Source of the DNA: Priapulus caudatus
Taxonomy: Eukaryota > Priapulida > Priapulimorpha > Priapulimorphida > Priapulidae
Assembly (NCBI RefSeq): GCF_000485595.1
Contig: NW_014577061.1
Coordinates: 361,034-384,829, forward strand
DNA: 23,796 nucleotides
Direction of reading: 5' to 3'
Below the pieces are notes generated by a model. That model made no database searches, had not been told where the DNA came from, and was given only the letters and a program-made list of their open reading frames with translations. The position numbers were made by a program, and so were the translations under genes. This document shows, piece by piece, positions 10,951 to 18,906 of this stretch (positions are counted from its first letter, which is position 1; every line of letters starts with the position of its first letter).

Positions 10951-11097
10951 CGCTTCAATTCAATCAGTTAGAATGGCTTCCATGCCATTTGTAGGCAATC
11001 AGTAGCCATTGTTTGCTGTTCTCTTTCTTTTCAAGTGATTGTTACACTGAGCATCTCCTAAAGAATGTGTCACCATTTGCACTGCATTGCTTTGCAG
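10951..11097 (+). other. 3' end of a PEDS1 intron
   Basis: This contains the polypyrimidine-rich acceptor region ending CATTGCTTTGCAG. The open frame beginning at 11013 reads through the acceptor and only its part from 11098 is exonic. Confidence 0.75.
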
Positions 11098-11189
11098 GAT
11101 GTGGCATCACTCTAGCAGATTTTCTCAGTGGCGTCGTTCACTGGGGAGCCGATACATGGGGGCGTGTTGATATGCCAATATTTGGTCCG
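11098..11189 (+). CDS. PEDS1: PEDS1 (plasmanylethanolamine desaturase), internal exon, first one seen
   Basis: PEDS1 (TMEM189, Kua) is an ER membrane desaturase that converts plasmanyl to plasmenyl ethanolamine lipids, the last step of plasmalogen synthesis. This exon encodes [16 protein letters not shown] followed by RVDMPIFGP, which matches the conserved [16 protein letters not shown] segment I recall from animal TMEM189. The His in VHW belongs to the family's conserved histidine set. The acceptor is the pyrimidine-rich tract ending TTTGCAG at 11097; the donor is GTAAGT at 11190. The exon starts in phase 1 (last two bases of a codon) and ends in phase 0. The N-terminal exons (about 70-80 residues in vertebrates) were not found upstream, so they are either outside the window or too divergent. 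An antisense LINE remnant and a GT microsatellite sit just upstream. The identification is firm because the next two exons continue the same protein in order. Confidence 0.93.
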
Positions 11190-11935
11190 GTAAGTGTTCA
11201 CTGTTCAGCATGTAAATAATAAAAAAGAATCATGAGAAACTCCATTATTGGAAAAGTTACAAAAGTAAAATGCACCCCGTGAACAATCGTATACTTATGT
11301 TCCGTTAAGTGTGCAGAATTGATTGAAAGTTGGTACTATTTTGAAAAAAATTAGAGTTACACATGATAATATCGTGTTGGCAATCGTTAAACTATTTATA
11401 TATTATGTCAGCAGTTTTCATGTAAAGTTGAAATGGTGTTATTATCATTTTAAAATATTAAATCATACATTTTAAAGGGGTATCTAGTAAACACTGTCTC
11501 CATGATTCCAAGATAATATCTCCATGATTTTTATACAATGCACAAGGTAAATTATTTGTCTTTACCAACATGATGATTTTATTACACTTATAGTCAGAGA
11601 TTAGTAATATGCATAAATGCCAGCACCATTTGTCATAGTTACAACCTAGATCTAGTGTTAAAACTTGATTTTCTTGATAAACAGTAATTTCGCGTTAATT
11701 TACAATTATCCATGGTATTTTTTGCTTTCTAATCGGTATTTGATTACAATGAGAAAATTCATGGGAAATTTTGTCCTTTTTATTCAGCTATACTCTTCAT
11801 TTCAGCTCAGCTATATATCGACACTGGACAATTCTCTCGATCATAACATTTCAGGAACGATTTCATCTCGAAATGTTCGTCAACATTATCCCTGTATTGT
11901 GCAGCTGCTAATAGACAACATCTGTGTGACGACAG
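11190..11935 (+). other. PEDS1 intron, 746 bp
   Basis: AT-rich, GTAAGT...CAG, no repeat or transposon recognised. Confidence 0.85.
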
Positions 11936-12154
11936 GCATTCATTCGTCCCTTCCGCGAGCACCACATCGACCCGACGGCGCTGACGCGACACGACCTCAT
12001 CGAGGCAAATGGCGACAACTGCATGGCGACGATTCCGTTTCTCAGCTACATGGCGTACAAGTTTGCGAGCCACGCTCCCGAGCAGATCGCGGCCGACTAC
12101 TCGTGGGACATGTTTGTGTACCAGCTGAGCATCTTCGTCACATTAACTAACCAG
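11936..12154 (+). CDS. PEDS1: PEDS1 internal exon with the HH-box region
   Basis: This exon is exactly 73 codons, phase 0 at both ends. It begins AFIRPFREHHIDPTALTR and ends SIFVTLTNQ. The REHHID and TRHD histidines match conserved metal-ligand-type histidines of the Kua/TMEM189 lipid desaturase domain. The second half, from MAYKF to LTNQ, contains a hydrophobic stretch that fits a membrane segment. The acceptor is GACGACAG at 11935 and the donor is GTGAGA at 12155. The upstream intron is 746 bases; the downstream one is about 3.0 kb and full of repeats and transposons. The join to the first exon gives PIFGP-AFIRPF and the join to the last gives TNQ-IHKWSH, both as in the family. Codon use is GC-rich compared with the flanking introns, which supports real coding sequence. 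Confidence 0.95.
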
Positions 12155-12250
12155 GTGAGAGAGCGATGATGCTAGTTCTGCTTGTGCGCTTACGCTGTCA
12201 GACTTTTTTAGTTCATCTGACGTAATCAGGTGCAGCTTGTAGAATCGCAT

Positions 12251-12298
12251 GATTTTCCGTCCGTCCGGCCGTCCGTGCGTCCGTGCGTTCGTCCGTCA
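12251..12298 (+). repeat. CCGT-type minisatellite in the last PEDS1 intron
   Basis: CGTCCGTCCGGCCGTCCGTG-like repeats. They form the left part of a dispersed-repeat-like block that runs to about 12525. Confidence 0.8.
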
Positions 12299-12307
12299 AC
12301 AGTTGGG

Positions 12308-12521
12308 CACAAATCTTAACCGCTCGACATACGGTCACGATATTCGGGACGTGGGGGGGTAATCCGAGAACGAGTTGGGATGTCGAAGCTGGGGGTCAAA
12401 GGTCAAAGGTCAAGAGGTGTAAAAGAAGGGGGAACATTCCCTCCTTAACATAAGGTATAGGGAGGAAATGCAGAATTGCAGCACAAATCTAAACGGCTCG
12501 ACCTAGGCTCGTGATAGTCGG
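12308..12521 (+). repeat. Direct-repeat block in the last PEDS1 intron
   Basis: A 40-base segment starting CACAAATCT with a CTCGAC core occurs at 12308-12347 and, diverged, at 12482-12521, 174 bases apart. Between them lies a G-rich stretch with AGGTCA-type half-sites. It looks like part of an interspersed repeat, but no ends were found. Confidence 0.65.
12393..12412 (+). promoter_or_regulatory. Tandem DR1-type nuclear-receptor half-sites
   Basis: GGGTCA (12393-12398), AGGTCA (12400-12405) and AGGTCA (12407-12412) are each separated by one base. DR1 is the consensus for RXR, HNF4 and PPAR-type receptors. It sits inside a repeat-like block, so function is unproven. Confidence 0.35.
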
Positions 12522-12745
12522 TGTATAGCATCATGGTAGGAAAAGCCATCACTGTGCCGAAATTGGCCCGCACTTGTTTATGATGTCCTTTATTTCCAGA
12601 ATGTACATTACATTACACGTTATACAGAATATCTACAATATTGTGATGGTAGCATAGTTCAGTGATGGCCCAAACAGGTATATAGCATAAACAGTTTTTA
12701 ATAAAGTAGTGCTTTCGCTGTCAGGCTTGGCAGGAGAGAGACAGG

Positions 12746-12747
<2 letters not shown>

Positions 12748-12838
<91 letters not shown>

Positions 12839-12841
12839 GGG

Positions 12842-12891
<50 letters not shown>

Positions 12892-12895
12892 GGGG

Positions 12896-12940
<45 letters not shown>
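12748..12940 (+). repeat. Compound GA microsatellite
   Basis: Four pure GA blocks, roughly 34-43 bases each, are separated by three short G-rich spacers (near 12785, 12836 and 12889). The similar spacing suggests that a larger unit of about 50 bases was itself copied. It ends at truncated exon copy A. Apparent open frames here (Arg-Glu or Ser-Leu repeats) are simple-repeat artefacts. Confidence 0.95.
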
Positions 12941-12941
<1 letters not shown>

Positions 12942-12951
12942 GAAGAGAGGG

Positions 12952-13114
12952 CTGGCCTGGTACGCGCGGGCACTGTACATAGATGGGTTCATAGTCTATC
13001 TATAGAGTGCCAACTTGCTGTACGTTTCCTTTTCACAAAGGAAGCGCGGAGAGTATGTAACATCGGCAATGACACGTGATACCGTCAGGATACCGTCTGT
13101 GCGTAACGTCGCAG
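12952..13114 (+). repeat. Truncated copy A of the PEDS1 exon-duplication unit
   Basis: From CTGGCCTGGTACGCG at 12952 this stretch matches the middle of the duplicated exon start, then the same non-exonic tail as copies B and C (GGGTTCATAGTCTATCTATAG, TTCACAAAGGAAGCGC, AGTATGTAACATCGGCAATG). The left part is missing: the copy starts directly at the edge of the GA microsatellite. It contains an undisturbed version of the site into which the hAT-like element inserted further right (GCGCGGAG at 13044-13051 followed by AGTATG). A CCGTC-containing segment is locally doubled near 13081-13098. Confidence 0.7.
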
Positions 13115-13198
13115 ATTCACAAGTGGTCGCACACCAACTTTGAGCTGGCATGGTACGCGCAGGCACTGTACATAAATGGGTTCAGAGTCTATCTATAG
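13115..13198 (+). pseudogene. Decoy copy B of the PEDS1 last-exon start
   Basis: A diverged copy of the first 54 bases of the last PEDS1 exon lies at 13115-13168, behind an intact acceptor (GTCGCAG at 13114). It reads IHKWSHTNFELAWYAQAL in the same phase as the true exon. After 13168 it leaves the homology and continues YINGFRVYL to an in-frame TAG at 13196-13198. Two conserved positions are changed (Tyr to Asn, Gly to Glu in the TYFG segment). If spliced to the exon ending at 12154 it would give a protein lacking the KHHRLHH motif. No poly(A) signal is obvious nearby, so it is most likely a duplication remnant, but the preserved acceptor makes a terminal exon possible. Confidence 0.75.
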
Positions 13199-14094
13199 AG
13201 TGCCAACTGGCTGTGTTTCCCTTTCACAAAGGAAGCGCTGAGCAGGGTGTTAGCCAGGAAAACAAAATCGGGGTGTGGCTGCCTTACGATAAATGATGCG
13301 AGTGAAATCGGAGATATTTTATTTATCTTTCGTTTATTCCAATGTTCTTCTCGATTACATCCCTTCACTTTCACGTAAAACTAAAAAGATGCAAACAATA
13401 CAAAATGAATTAATTCTTAGACACAAACGCACTACCATAACCCGTAAAAATATGGAATGAGTATCATGACAATTTATGCTGAGGAAAATACAGCAGACAG
13501 CATATATTTACAACTACAAGGCTAGAAATGACATTGCACAAAAACTATTATTCATGTTCATAGAATTGGGACTAAGAGAACAGAGGTAGATTTGTCCTTA
13601 TAAAATGTATACAATGGCTTAAGGCAACAGAACCCTCGTCTAATCGAGTAAATCGACATCGTTTTTTCTCATTCATCTTTCGCAAAGGTCCGTCATTTTT
13701 AGTGCACAGAAACCAACTCGGTCATAACAATGAACATCTATCGGTAGAACACGGCAATGCTGTCGTGAAGCTAGCAGAGATTTTTCATCTTCTACAACCC
13801 GTTTTCAGGCCTTATCTAAGCACAGGTCTAACTAGCAATAGAGCTATACTTTCTATACATCATCTTTCTCATATTTACCTCCGTTCCCGCTTGTGCTTCG
13901 TTAAATTATCGCAAGACAATTATCGCAATAACAACTCAAATTCTAGCGAACGGCATGCGTGATTTTTTTTCCTAGGTCAATCAAGAACATAGGGCTCTAG
14001 TGAGTGCTGCTATTGGTTGAACCTGTTTCGTCGCTCAATGACATCACAGTGTCGTCATGTTCATAGCACATCCAAAATTCATAATTCCAATTCC

Positions 14095-14169
14095 CCCTCA
14101 ATAGCCGAGCGAGTACAGCACGAAATTCAAGGCTGAAAGGTCGGTGGATTGAATCCCATCCGTTTTTTT
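14095..14169 (+). repeat. tRNA-like / SINE-type Pol III unit inside foldback element 1
   Basis: An A-box-like TAGCCGAGCGA at 14102-14112 and a B-box-like GGATTGAATCC at 14146-14156 start 44 bases apart, the spacing found in tRNA genes, followed by a T7 run at 14163-14169 that would stop RNA polymerase III. The acceptor ends do not pair and the T arm pairs poorly, so this is not a working tRNA. A tRNA-derived SINE head is the best explanation. The AT-rich sequence after it resembles that after the similar unit at 9143. Confidence 0.45.
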
Positions 14170-14353
14170 ATTATTTTCCTGTTTTCTGTATTTTTCTATC
14201 TTTATCCGTTTAACAATTTTTTCTAATTAACGCAATATTTACATGATTTATTTACAACAATTTAATAACAACAATTAATTTTAAACAATTAAAAATTAAA
14301 TTTTTTATATATTTTTTTTTATTTTTTTTCAAATAAAATTAGGGGGGGGGTTT

Positions 14354-14379
14354 GGGTTAGGGTTAGGGTTAGGGTTAGG
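14354..14379 (+). repeat. Interstitial telomere-type array (TTAGGG)4
   Basis: Four consecutive GGGTTA units follow a run of nine G at 14342-14350. The array lies inside foldback element 1. It matches the common metazoan telomere motif. Confidence 0.9.
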
Positions 14380-15004
14380 ATCACAATGCAGTGAATGCAC
14401 CATAAAACAGGAGTTTGAGGCACGTGATTTGTATCAACCAATGGCAGCGCTCACTAGAGCCCTATGTTCTTGATTGACCTAGGAAAAAAAATCACGCGAA
14501 TGGCATGGTCTCTCTTAGGCAGGAAATACTTCCACGCCCCTAGCGGATCAAGGCACGTGACCCTCAAACCGCGGCAAATAAAACAAGTGCTTAATTAACC
14601 TCAAAATATCTCATTATAATTCAAAATATCTAATTGAATAACTAGATTTCATCACCAGCGGTGACAAGGGAGTCTCACCATCTGAGCAAAGCGAGGATGC
14701 TGTCGGTGCGAAGTGCCCTAGGGGGGAGGGCCTTACCTTAAAATGGAGGAAATATGGCCTGAAATGCCAAAAAGACAGGAATCTGATAATATGATTTTAT
14801 ATTCTTATAAGCACTGTTGTCAGTTATACAAGGTGTATAATATATCAAATTGGGCCGCCCTCATGCCTCTATCAAATTTCATCCGTCTCATCCAAGAATA
14901 GGCCGTCCAAAAGACGGGTAGACGGGTCTCTGGCTAACACACTGACGCTGAGAGTATGTAACATCGGCAATGGCACATGAGACCGTCTGTGTGTAACGTT
15001 GCAG

Positions 15005-15088
15005 ATTCACAAGTGGTCGCACACCTACTTTGGGTTGGCCTGGTACGCACAGGCACTGTGCATAGATGGGTTCATAGTCTATCTATAG
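15005..15088 (+). pseudogene. Decoy copy C of the PEDS1 last-exon start
   Basis: This is a second copy of the first 54 bases of the last exon (15005-15058), closer to the real one. It reads [18 protein letters not shown], then CIDGFIVYL and an in-frame TAG at 15086-15088. The preceding acceptor GTTGCAG at 15004 is the same as that of the true exon. It begins 159 bases upstream of the true exon start, so the two acceptors compete directly. The shared 3' flank with copies A and B shows that it belongs to a tandem unit of about 160-190 bases rather than to retrocopying. Confidence 0.75.
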
Positions 15089-15163
15089 AGTGCCAACTGG
15101 CTGTGTTTCCCTTTCACAAAGGAAGCGCTGAGAGTATATAGCACAATGTGCATAATGTTGCAG

Positions 15164-15424
15164 ATTCACAAGTGGTCGCACACCTACTTTGGGCTCCCCT
15201 GGTACGCGCAGGCACTGCAGAAGGCTCACATCGTGCTGCCGCGCAAGCACCATCGCCTGCACCACGTCTCGCCGCACGAAACCTACTACTGCATCACCAC
15301 CGGCTGGCTCAACTACCCGATGGAGGTCGTCGGGTTCTGGCGACACGCCGAGACGCTCATCACAAAGCTGACCGGCTCCATACCGCGGCAGGACGACATG
15401 AAGTGGACCGCGAAGACGGAATGA
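15164..15424 (+). CDS. PEDS1: PEDS1 last coding exon
   Basis: This exon encodes the C-terminal 86 residues and the TGA stop at 15422-15424. It reads [18 protein letters not shown], then [19 protein letters not shown], then [16 protein letters not shown], and ends [10 protein letters not shown]. The IHKWSH and KHHRLHH boxes are the distal histidine motifs expected to bind the di-metal centre of this desaturase family. The acceptor is TGTTGCAG at 15163, and the exon starts in phase 0, matching the previous exon. The full histidine set is present across the three exons, so nothing suggests a dead gene. The first 54 bases are also found as upstream copies and the last bases are repeated downstream (listed separately). 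No UBE2V1-like (UEV) sequence was seen downstream, so the Kua-UEV read-through known in mammals is not supported here. Confidence 0.95.
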   Translation: MHKWSHTYFGLPWYAQALQKAHIVLPRKHHRLHHVSPHETYYCITTGWLNYPMEVVGFWRHAETLITKLTGSIPRQDDMKWTAKTE

Positions 15425-15615
15425 CGACGTGGCGCCCCCGCCCTGCATTGTTTCGGAATCACGAAGTGGTCTGCGAAGATGCAGTGATGACGTGGCGCCC
15501 CACCCCTCCCCTGTGATGTCTCTTTTTTGTTTTCGGAATCACGAAGTGGGCTGCGAAGATGGAATGACGACATCACGCCCCCCTCCCCTCCGACGTCTTT
15601 TTTGTTTTGTTTTTC
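15399..15615 (+). repeat. Triplicated 3' tail of the PEDS1 coding sequence
   Basis: The end of the coding sequence and the start of the UTR occur three times in tandem: from about 15399, at 15461-15540 and at 15541 to about 15615. Each copy has an AAGTGG...GCGAAGA...TGA core followed by a C-rich tract. Copies 2 and 3 would read KWSAKMQ-stop and KWAAKME-stop, against KWTAKTE-stop in the true gene. Units 2 and 3 share TTTTTTGTTTT-type tails. Confidence 0.85.
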
Positions 15616-16974
15616 TAAATGGAACAAACATTTTTCGCAGGTTCTTAGAATGTGTACGTTACGTTGCTTGTGAGCATGAATGCACGGCAGCATTCTGCGA
15701 CCATTGTCTTGGTGTCCTATATTTGGGGTATATCGCCTGCTGCATCGCTTGTCCTAGCAGAGTAGATTTTGCATGGCGATGCATGCATATGGCTTATCTA
15801 CGTGTGTTGAGATTAGAGTGCCGATTGTGTGCTTCACGCACTACTTATCTGTGCAGTATCGGTACAGATGTGTTTTCTAACCGATTTTTAAAACTCGAAA
15901 AATGGTTCGTAGAAAATTGAAAATGGCAGCCAAAACTTTTCTGCATTTTTACTCAGGTTTTCTGGTGGTTCTCCACCTGTAGCTATTGCTGTATGTTCTT
16001 TGTCATGTATTTACGAAAGTTTGCTAGCACTGTTTCCTTCTGGATTGACACATTCCAACTGATACGTTCTGTGCAGTACTCCTACTTATGTACCATTGTT
16101 GGAGACGTTTTCACCTGTGCCTAGTCTAGCGGCTTTTTGTGCAGATGGAATGAACGTCTTCAGAAAAAAAAGAAAAACCAATGAAAAAAACAATGCATAC
16201 AAAACAAATGAAACAGCAACAAATGTAGTTAGTGACTATGCTAGATGATTGTTTGCGTGTAATAATGTATATGAGATTTGCAGGGTACAGCCCGGAGTAC
16301 ACATGCTATTTTATTTTGTCAAACTGGCACCTGACGACCTGAGTTACAGCAGCAACACTAGTTTATTGAAGGCAACATTCACGTAGTTGAGATTTATACG
16401 TAGGATGGTGATAGTGATATCAGTCAATTCGAATCGTGCTCTCTCGTCAATGCAGCTTCGGTGACTCACAATATCTCACAAAGAAAACACATGTTAATAC
16501 ATAGAATACGCAAGACATACAACATAATTCATGCGACAACGATATTCTCTATACGCAGTGGTCACGGCACCATTGTAATAATGAGTTCCTTCTACTCGTT
16601 TGTTATCCGTGATCGTATGAGTGGTCTACGTATATTGTTAGAGATATCGCTGTACGCATCATACACCAGTTACTGAACACTGCAGGTACGTGGTTAAAGT
16701 ACAAACATCTTTACTGTTCAAGAATGACAAGACATATAATATGTGCCCATGTAATGAGCAGAACATATACAGATGTGTACGTGCTATACAAACAGAACTT
16801 ACATCTCAAGCGTTGGTAGCAGTAACCGCAACAGTAAGACTAGATACGTATGTCAACTAGATTGCAAGAGCAGACAGAGGGTTATTTCCTGTGCTACCGT
16901 TTAAATAGTGACGCCGTGACTATTGTCTTGGTCGTCCGCCGTCATTGGTCGCCCGCTCCAGCGACCTCTGGTCA

Positions 16975-16995
16975 CGCGTGTCCAAATGACACGCG
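16975..16995. other. Perfect 8-bp hairpin in a GC-rich island
   Basis: CGCGTGTC at 16975-16982 pairs with GACACGCG at 16988-16995 around a 5-base loop CAAAT. Two ATTGG motifs (CCAAT on the minus strand) flank it near 16944 and 17001. It may be part of a promoter-like or transposon-derived stretch; nothing else identifies it. Confidence 0.5.
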
Positions 16996-17717
16996 CTCCC
17001 ATTGGCTGCTGGTGCGGGTCGTGGTCACACCCCCTTGACCACCAGCCCAATTACGTGTCGCGGGCTAGATCTGCACACGTGCGCGTTTCTAAGACAAAGA
17101 GCTTTGTCTTATCCTTCTGATTTCCTTATTATTACATATTACATATTCCGTATTACAAGTGTAGTCATGGCATTCGTTTACATATGCATATGTAAGCGAA
17201 CCCTGATAATATCAAATAAGCATTGCTGACATGTTTCCCGGTGTGGTTCACGGATATGTGGTGACGGGCCCATGTCAAGTTCCCCCAGGCTTAGCTTAAC
17301 GTTGATCGCCCCAGTGGCATCCCTTCTTGTCAACCAAATTCTTGTACTCTACTATTAGTGCCATTTTGAGGGTTACACTTATGGAACACTGGGTTTATTA
17401 CAGCACATGTCTTTTAACAGAAGATAATTTGCTAGTTTAATAGCTTGCGTTTGTGTCGAAAAGGTATGTCAGAGTTAAAAGCGTCCAAACTTATTCTGTC
17501 CATTTGAAATGTTTTCTGTGGCTTTGCATTGAATGTTAATAGTAATAAGTCCATCCGCAATCGTGTTAGTGCAGTTTTTATACCAACATGTATCTTGTGC
17601 ATCTAGGATTATAGTATGCTTGCGCAAGCTGGACATAGTAATCAAGCTGTGTGGTGACCTATTTTTCCTTGTCCAAATTTTATTTTCGTTTTATATATAT
17701 ATATACACATGTCGCTG

Positions 17718-17723
17718 AATAAA
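17718..17723 (+). terminator. Candidate poly(A) signal AATAAA for PEDS1
   Basis: This is the first canonical AATAAA on the plus strand downstream of the PEDS1 stop. The sequence just before it is a TATATATA run (17693-17704). The assignment rests on motif and position only. Confidence 0.35.
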
Positions 17724-18643
17724 GTTTAGTTTTACATGCGAATATCAGAGAATAATGTTTCCCAGACAACGTTCTTGTTAATGTGATATCTAGTTGATTG
17801 TTGGTAACAGGGAACCGTTTGATGGAATGAAATGTTGAGAAAACAATTCCCATGTATGATGAATGTACCTATATGAATCTTCAGTGCTAATGTTGTACGT
17901 TATTGTGTAGCAGGCATCTCCTTAATAGCTGAGCTTTAGAAAAATGTGATGTTAGAAAGTCATACATGTATTTTCTTTTAGATATACCTGTTTGTACCTG
18001 TTCAAGTGTTTGCATATATATATATATATATATATGTTTGTGTGTACGTACGTGCGTGTGTTCGCGTATGTATGCATCAAGAGTAGATGATAAAGATGTA
18101 TCTGCATTATCTAATATAGGTCAGTCTTTACGATCTACTCAGAAAAAATATCACCAGTCTTTTTTTATTTCCATGGAAAATTCTGTTGATATACGTGAAG
18201 GAGACAGTGCAGACTGTCATTATTTATGATATTGTATCGTACTGTATTGTATGTAATTATAATAGTGCTTGTTGTCATATATTTCGTGTGAGGATTATGA
18301 AACAACGGTATAACCTGAACGCCACGTATTTAAGGACAATCGGTTGTCTGTAAGCGAATCAAAGCAATCGAACATTATTATCATCAAAAGCAACAGAATA
18401 TACAGTTCTGAACAACGGTTGTGAACAGGAACATAGTGCAACACATTAGCATTCCGAGAATTTTAATTTCTTTATTAAAATCAAGTGAACTGTAAATAGT
18501 ACATTTTTCAGGTGGCATGGAAATCGGACATGAAACACTTTATTGACATCACCATTGGTTTCACTACTCAGGGTTTACTTATACATGTTGTGTTACAAAT
18601 ATCAATCGAAAGAGAATTAATTCCTAGTTTACAGTGGGCACCT
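17724..18643. other. Intergenic, no gene recognised
   Basis: AT-rich sequence with a short TA microsatellite near 18014-18035 and a TG-rich patch after it. Short open frames at 17966-18229 and 18512-18709 have no family resemblance; the second runs into foldback element 2. Confidence 0.5.
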
Positions 18644-18680
18644 GCCAGTTTAGCTGAGAGGGTCTATGTCCCCCAGGGTA

Positions 18681-18786
18681 CTGCCGGAACGTACCCTGGT
18701 ACTATCTAATATGCCGGAACGTACCCTGGTACTATCTAATATGCCGGAACGTACCCTGGTACTATCTAATATGCCGGACCGTACCT
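18681..18786 (+). repeat. 30-bp tandem repeat, about 3.5 copies
   Basis: Units start at 18681, 18711, 18741 and (partial) 18771. Each contains GCCGGAACGTACCCTGGTAC and then TATCTAAT. The GTACCCTGGTAC core is itself a near-palindrome. The first unit forms part of the left arm of foldback element 2, so the arm has been amplified. Confidence 0.95.
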
Positions 18787-18814
18787 CGCCTACTCCAATA
18801 ACAAGTCGCCTACT

Positions 18815-18834
18815 CCCTAACCCTAACCCTAACC
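18815..18834 (-). repeat. Interstitial telomere-type array (CCCTAA)3
   Basis: Three CCCTAA units plus CC lie inside foldback element 2, next to a direct repeat TCGCCTACTCC (18787-18797 and 18807-18817). Confidence 0.9.
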
Positions 18835-18906
18835 ATATCAAATAGTTACCAGGGTACGTTCCAGCAGTACCCTGGTGGACATAGACCCTATGAGCGCCAG
18901 TTTAGC

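Larger units (their letters stand above)
13958..14496. mobile_element. Foldback element 1, nested in the hAT-like element
   Basis: Two 63-bp inverted arms lie at 13958-14020 and 14434-14496 and differ at only two positions; they begin CGTGATTTTTTTTCC and include CCTAGGTCAATCAAGAACAT. An 11-bp direct repeat with one mismatch flanks them directly: CGAACGGCATG at 13947-13957 and CGAATGGCATG at 14497-14507. The interior carries a tRNA-like unit, an AT-rich stretch and a telomere-type array. Long arms and a 9-11 bp duplication recall Mutator-like or Foldback elements, but no transposase is present, so the superfamily is inference. Confidence 0.8.
13243..14944. mobile_element. hAT-like non-autonomous DNA transposon, 1702 bp
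   Basis: The element has 15-bp terminal inverted repeats: CAGGGTGTTAGCCAG at 13243-13257 and CTGGCTAACACACTG at 14930-14944, differing at one position. It is flanked by an 8-bp direct repeat with one mismatch: GCGCTGAG at 13235-13242 and ACGCTGAG at 14945-14952. An 8-bp duplication and CAG...CTG ends fit the hAT superfamily. Removing the element and one repeat restores a sequence colinear with copies at 13044 and 15125, which act as empty sites. No transposase-like reading frame is visible, so it would need one in trans. It lies in the last intron of PEDS1 and contains a nested foldback element (13958-14496). Confidence 0.85.
15616..17723 (+). other. Likely PEDS1 3' UTR or intergenic region
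   Basis: No coding exon is recognised here. It is AT-rich, with T-rich and ATG-rich stretches. The first AATAAA on the plus strand after the stop is at 17718-17723 (CGCTGAATAAAG), which would imply a 3' UTR of about 2.3 kb. Nearer, non-canonical poly(A) signals cannot be excluded. A GC-rich island with CCAAT-type motifs lies near 16920-17060. Confidence 0.35.
18655..18895. mobile_element. Foldback element 2 with internal 30-bp repeats and a telomere array
   Basis: Inverted arms run from AGGGTCTATGTCC at 18659 rightward and back to GGACATAGACCCT ending 18889, each about 50 bases, with a few differences. The left arm continues into a 30-bp tandem repeat; the interior ends with a CCCTAA array. 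An exact 11-bp direct repeat GCCAGTTTAGC lies outside at 18644-18654 and 18896-18906, and a TGAG lies just outside each arm. No coding capacity is seen. The general plan (arms, telomere array, 11-bp flanking repeat) is the same as foldback element 1, although the arm sequences differ. Confidence 0.75.

Noticed and set aside
12633-13005. Open frames of Ser-Leu and Arg-Glu repeats
   Set aside because: Direct translation of a GA microsatellite.
18512-18709. Possible exon preceded by TTTTTCAG, reading VAWKSDMKHFIDITIG
   Set aside because: No family match, no partner exon in phase, and the open frame runs into foldback element 2.
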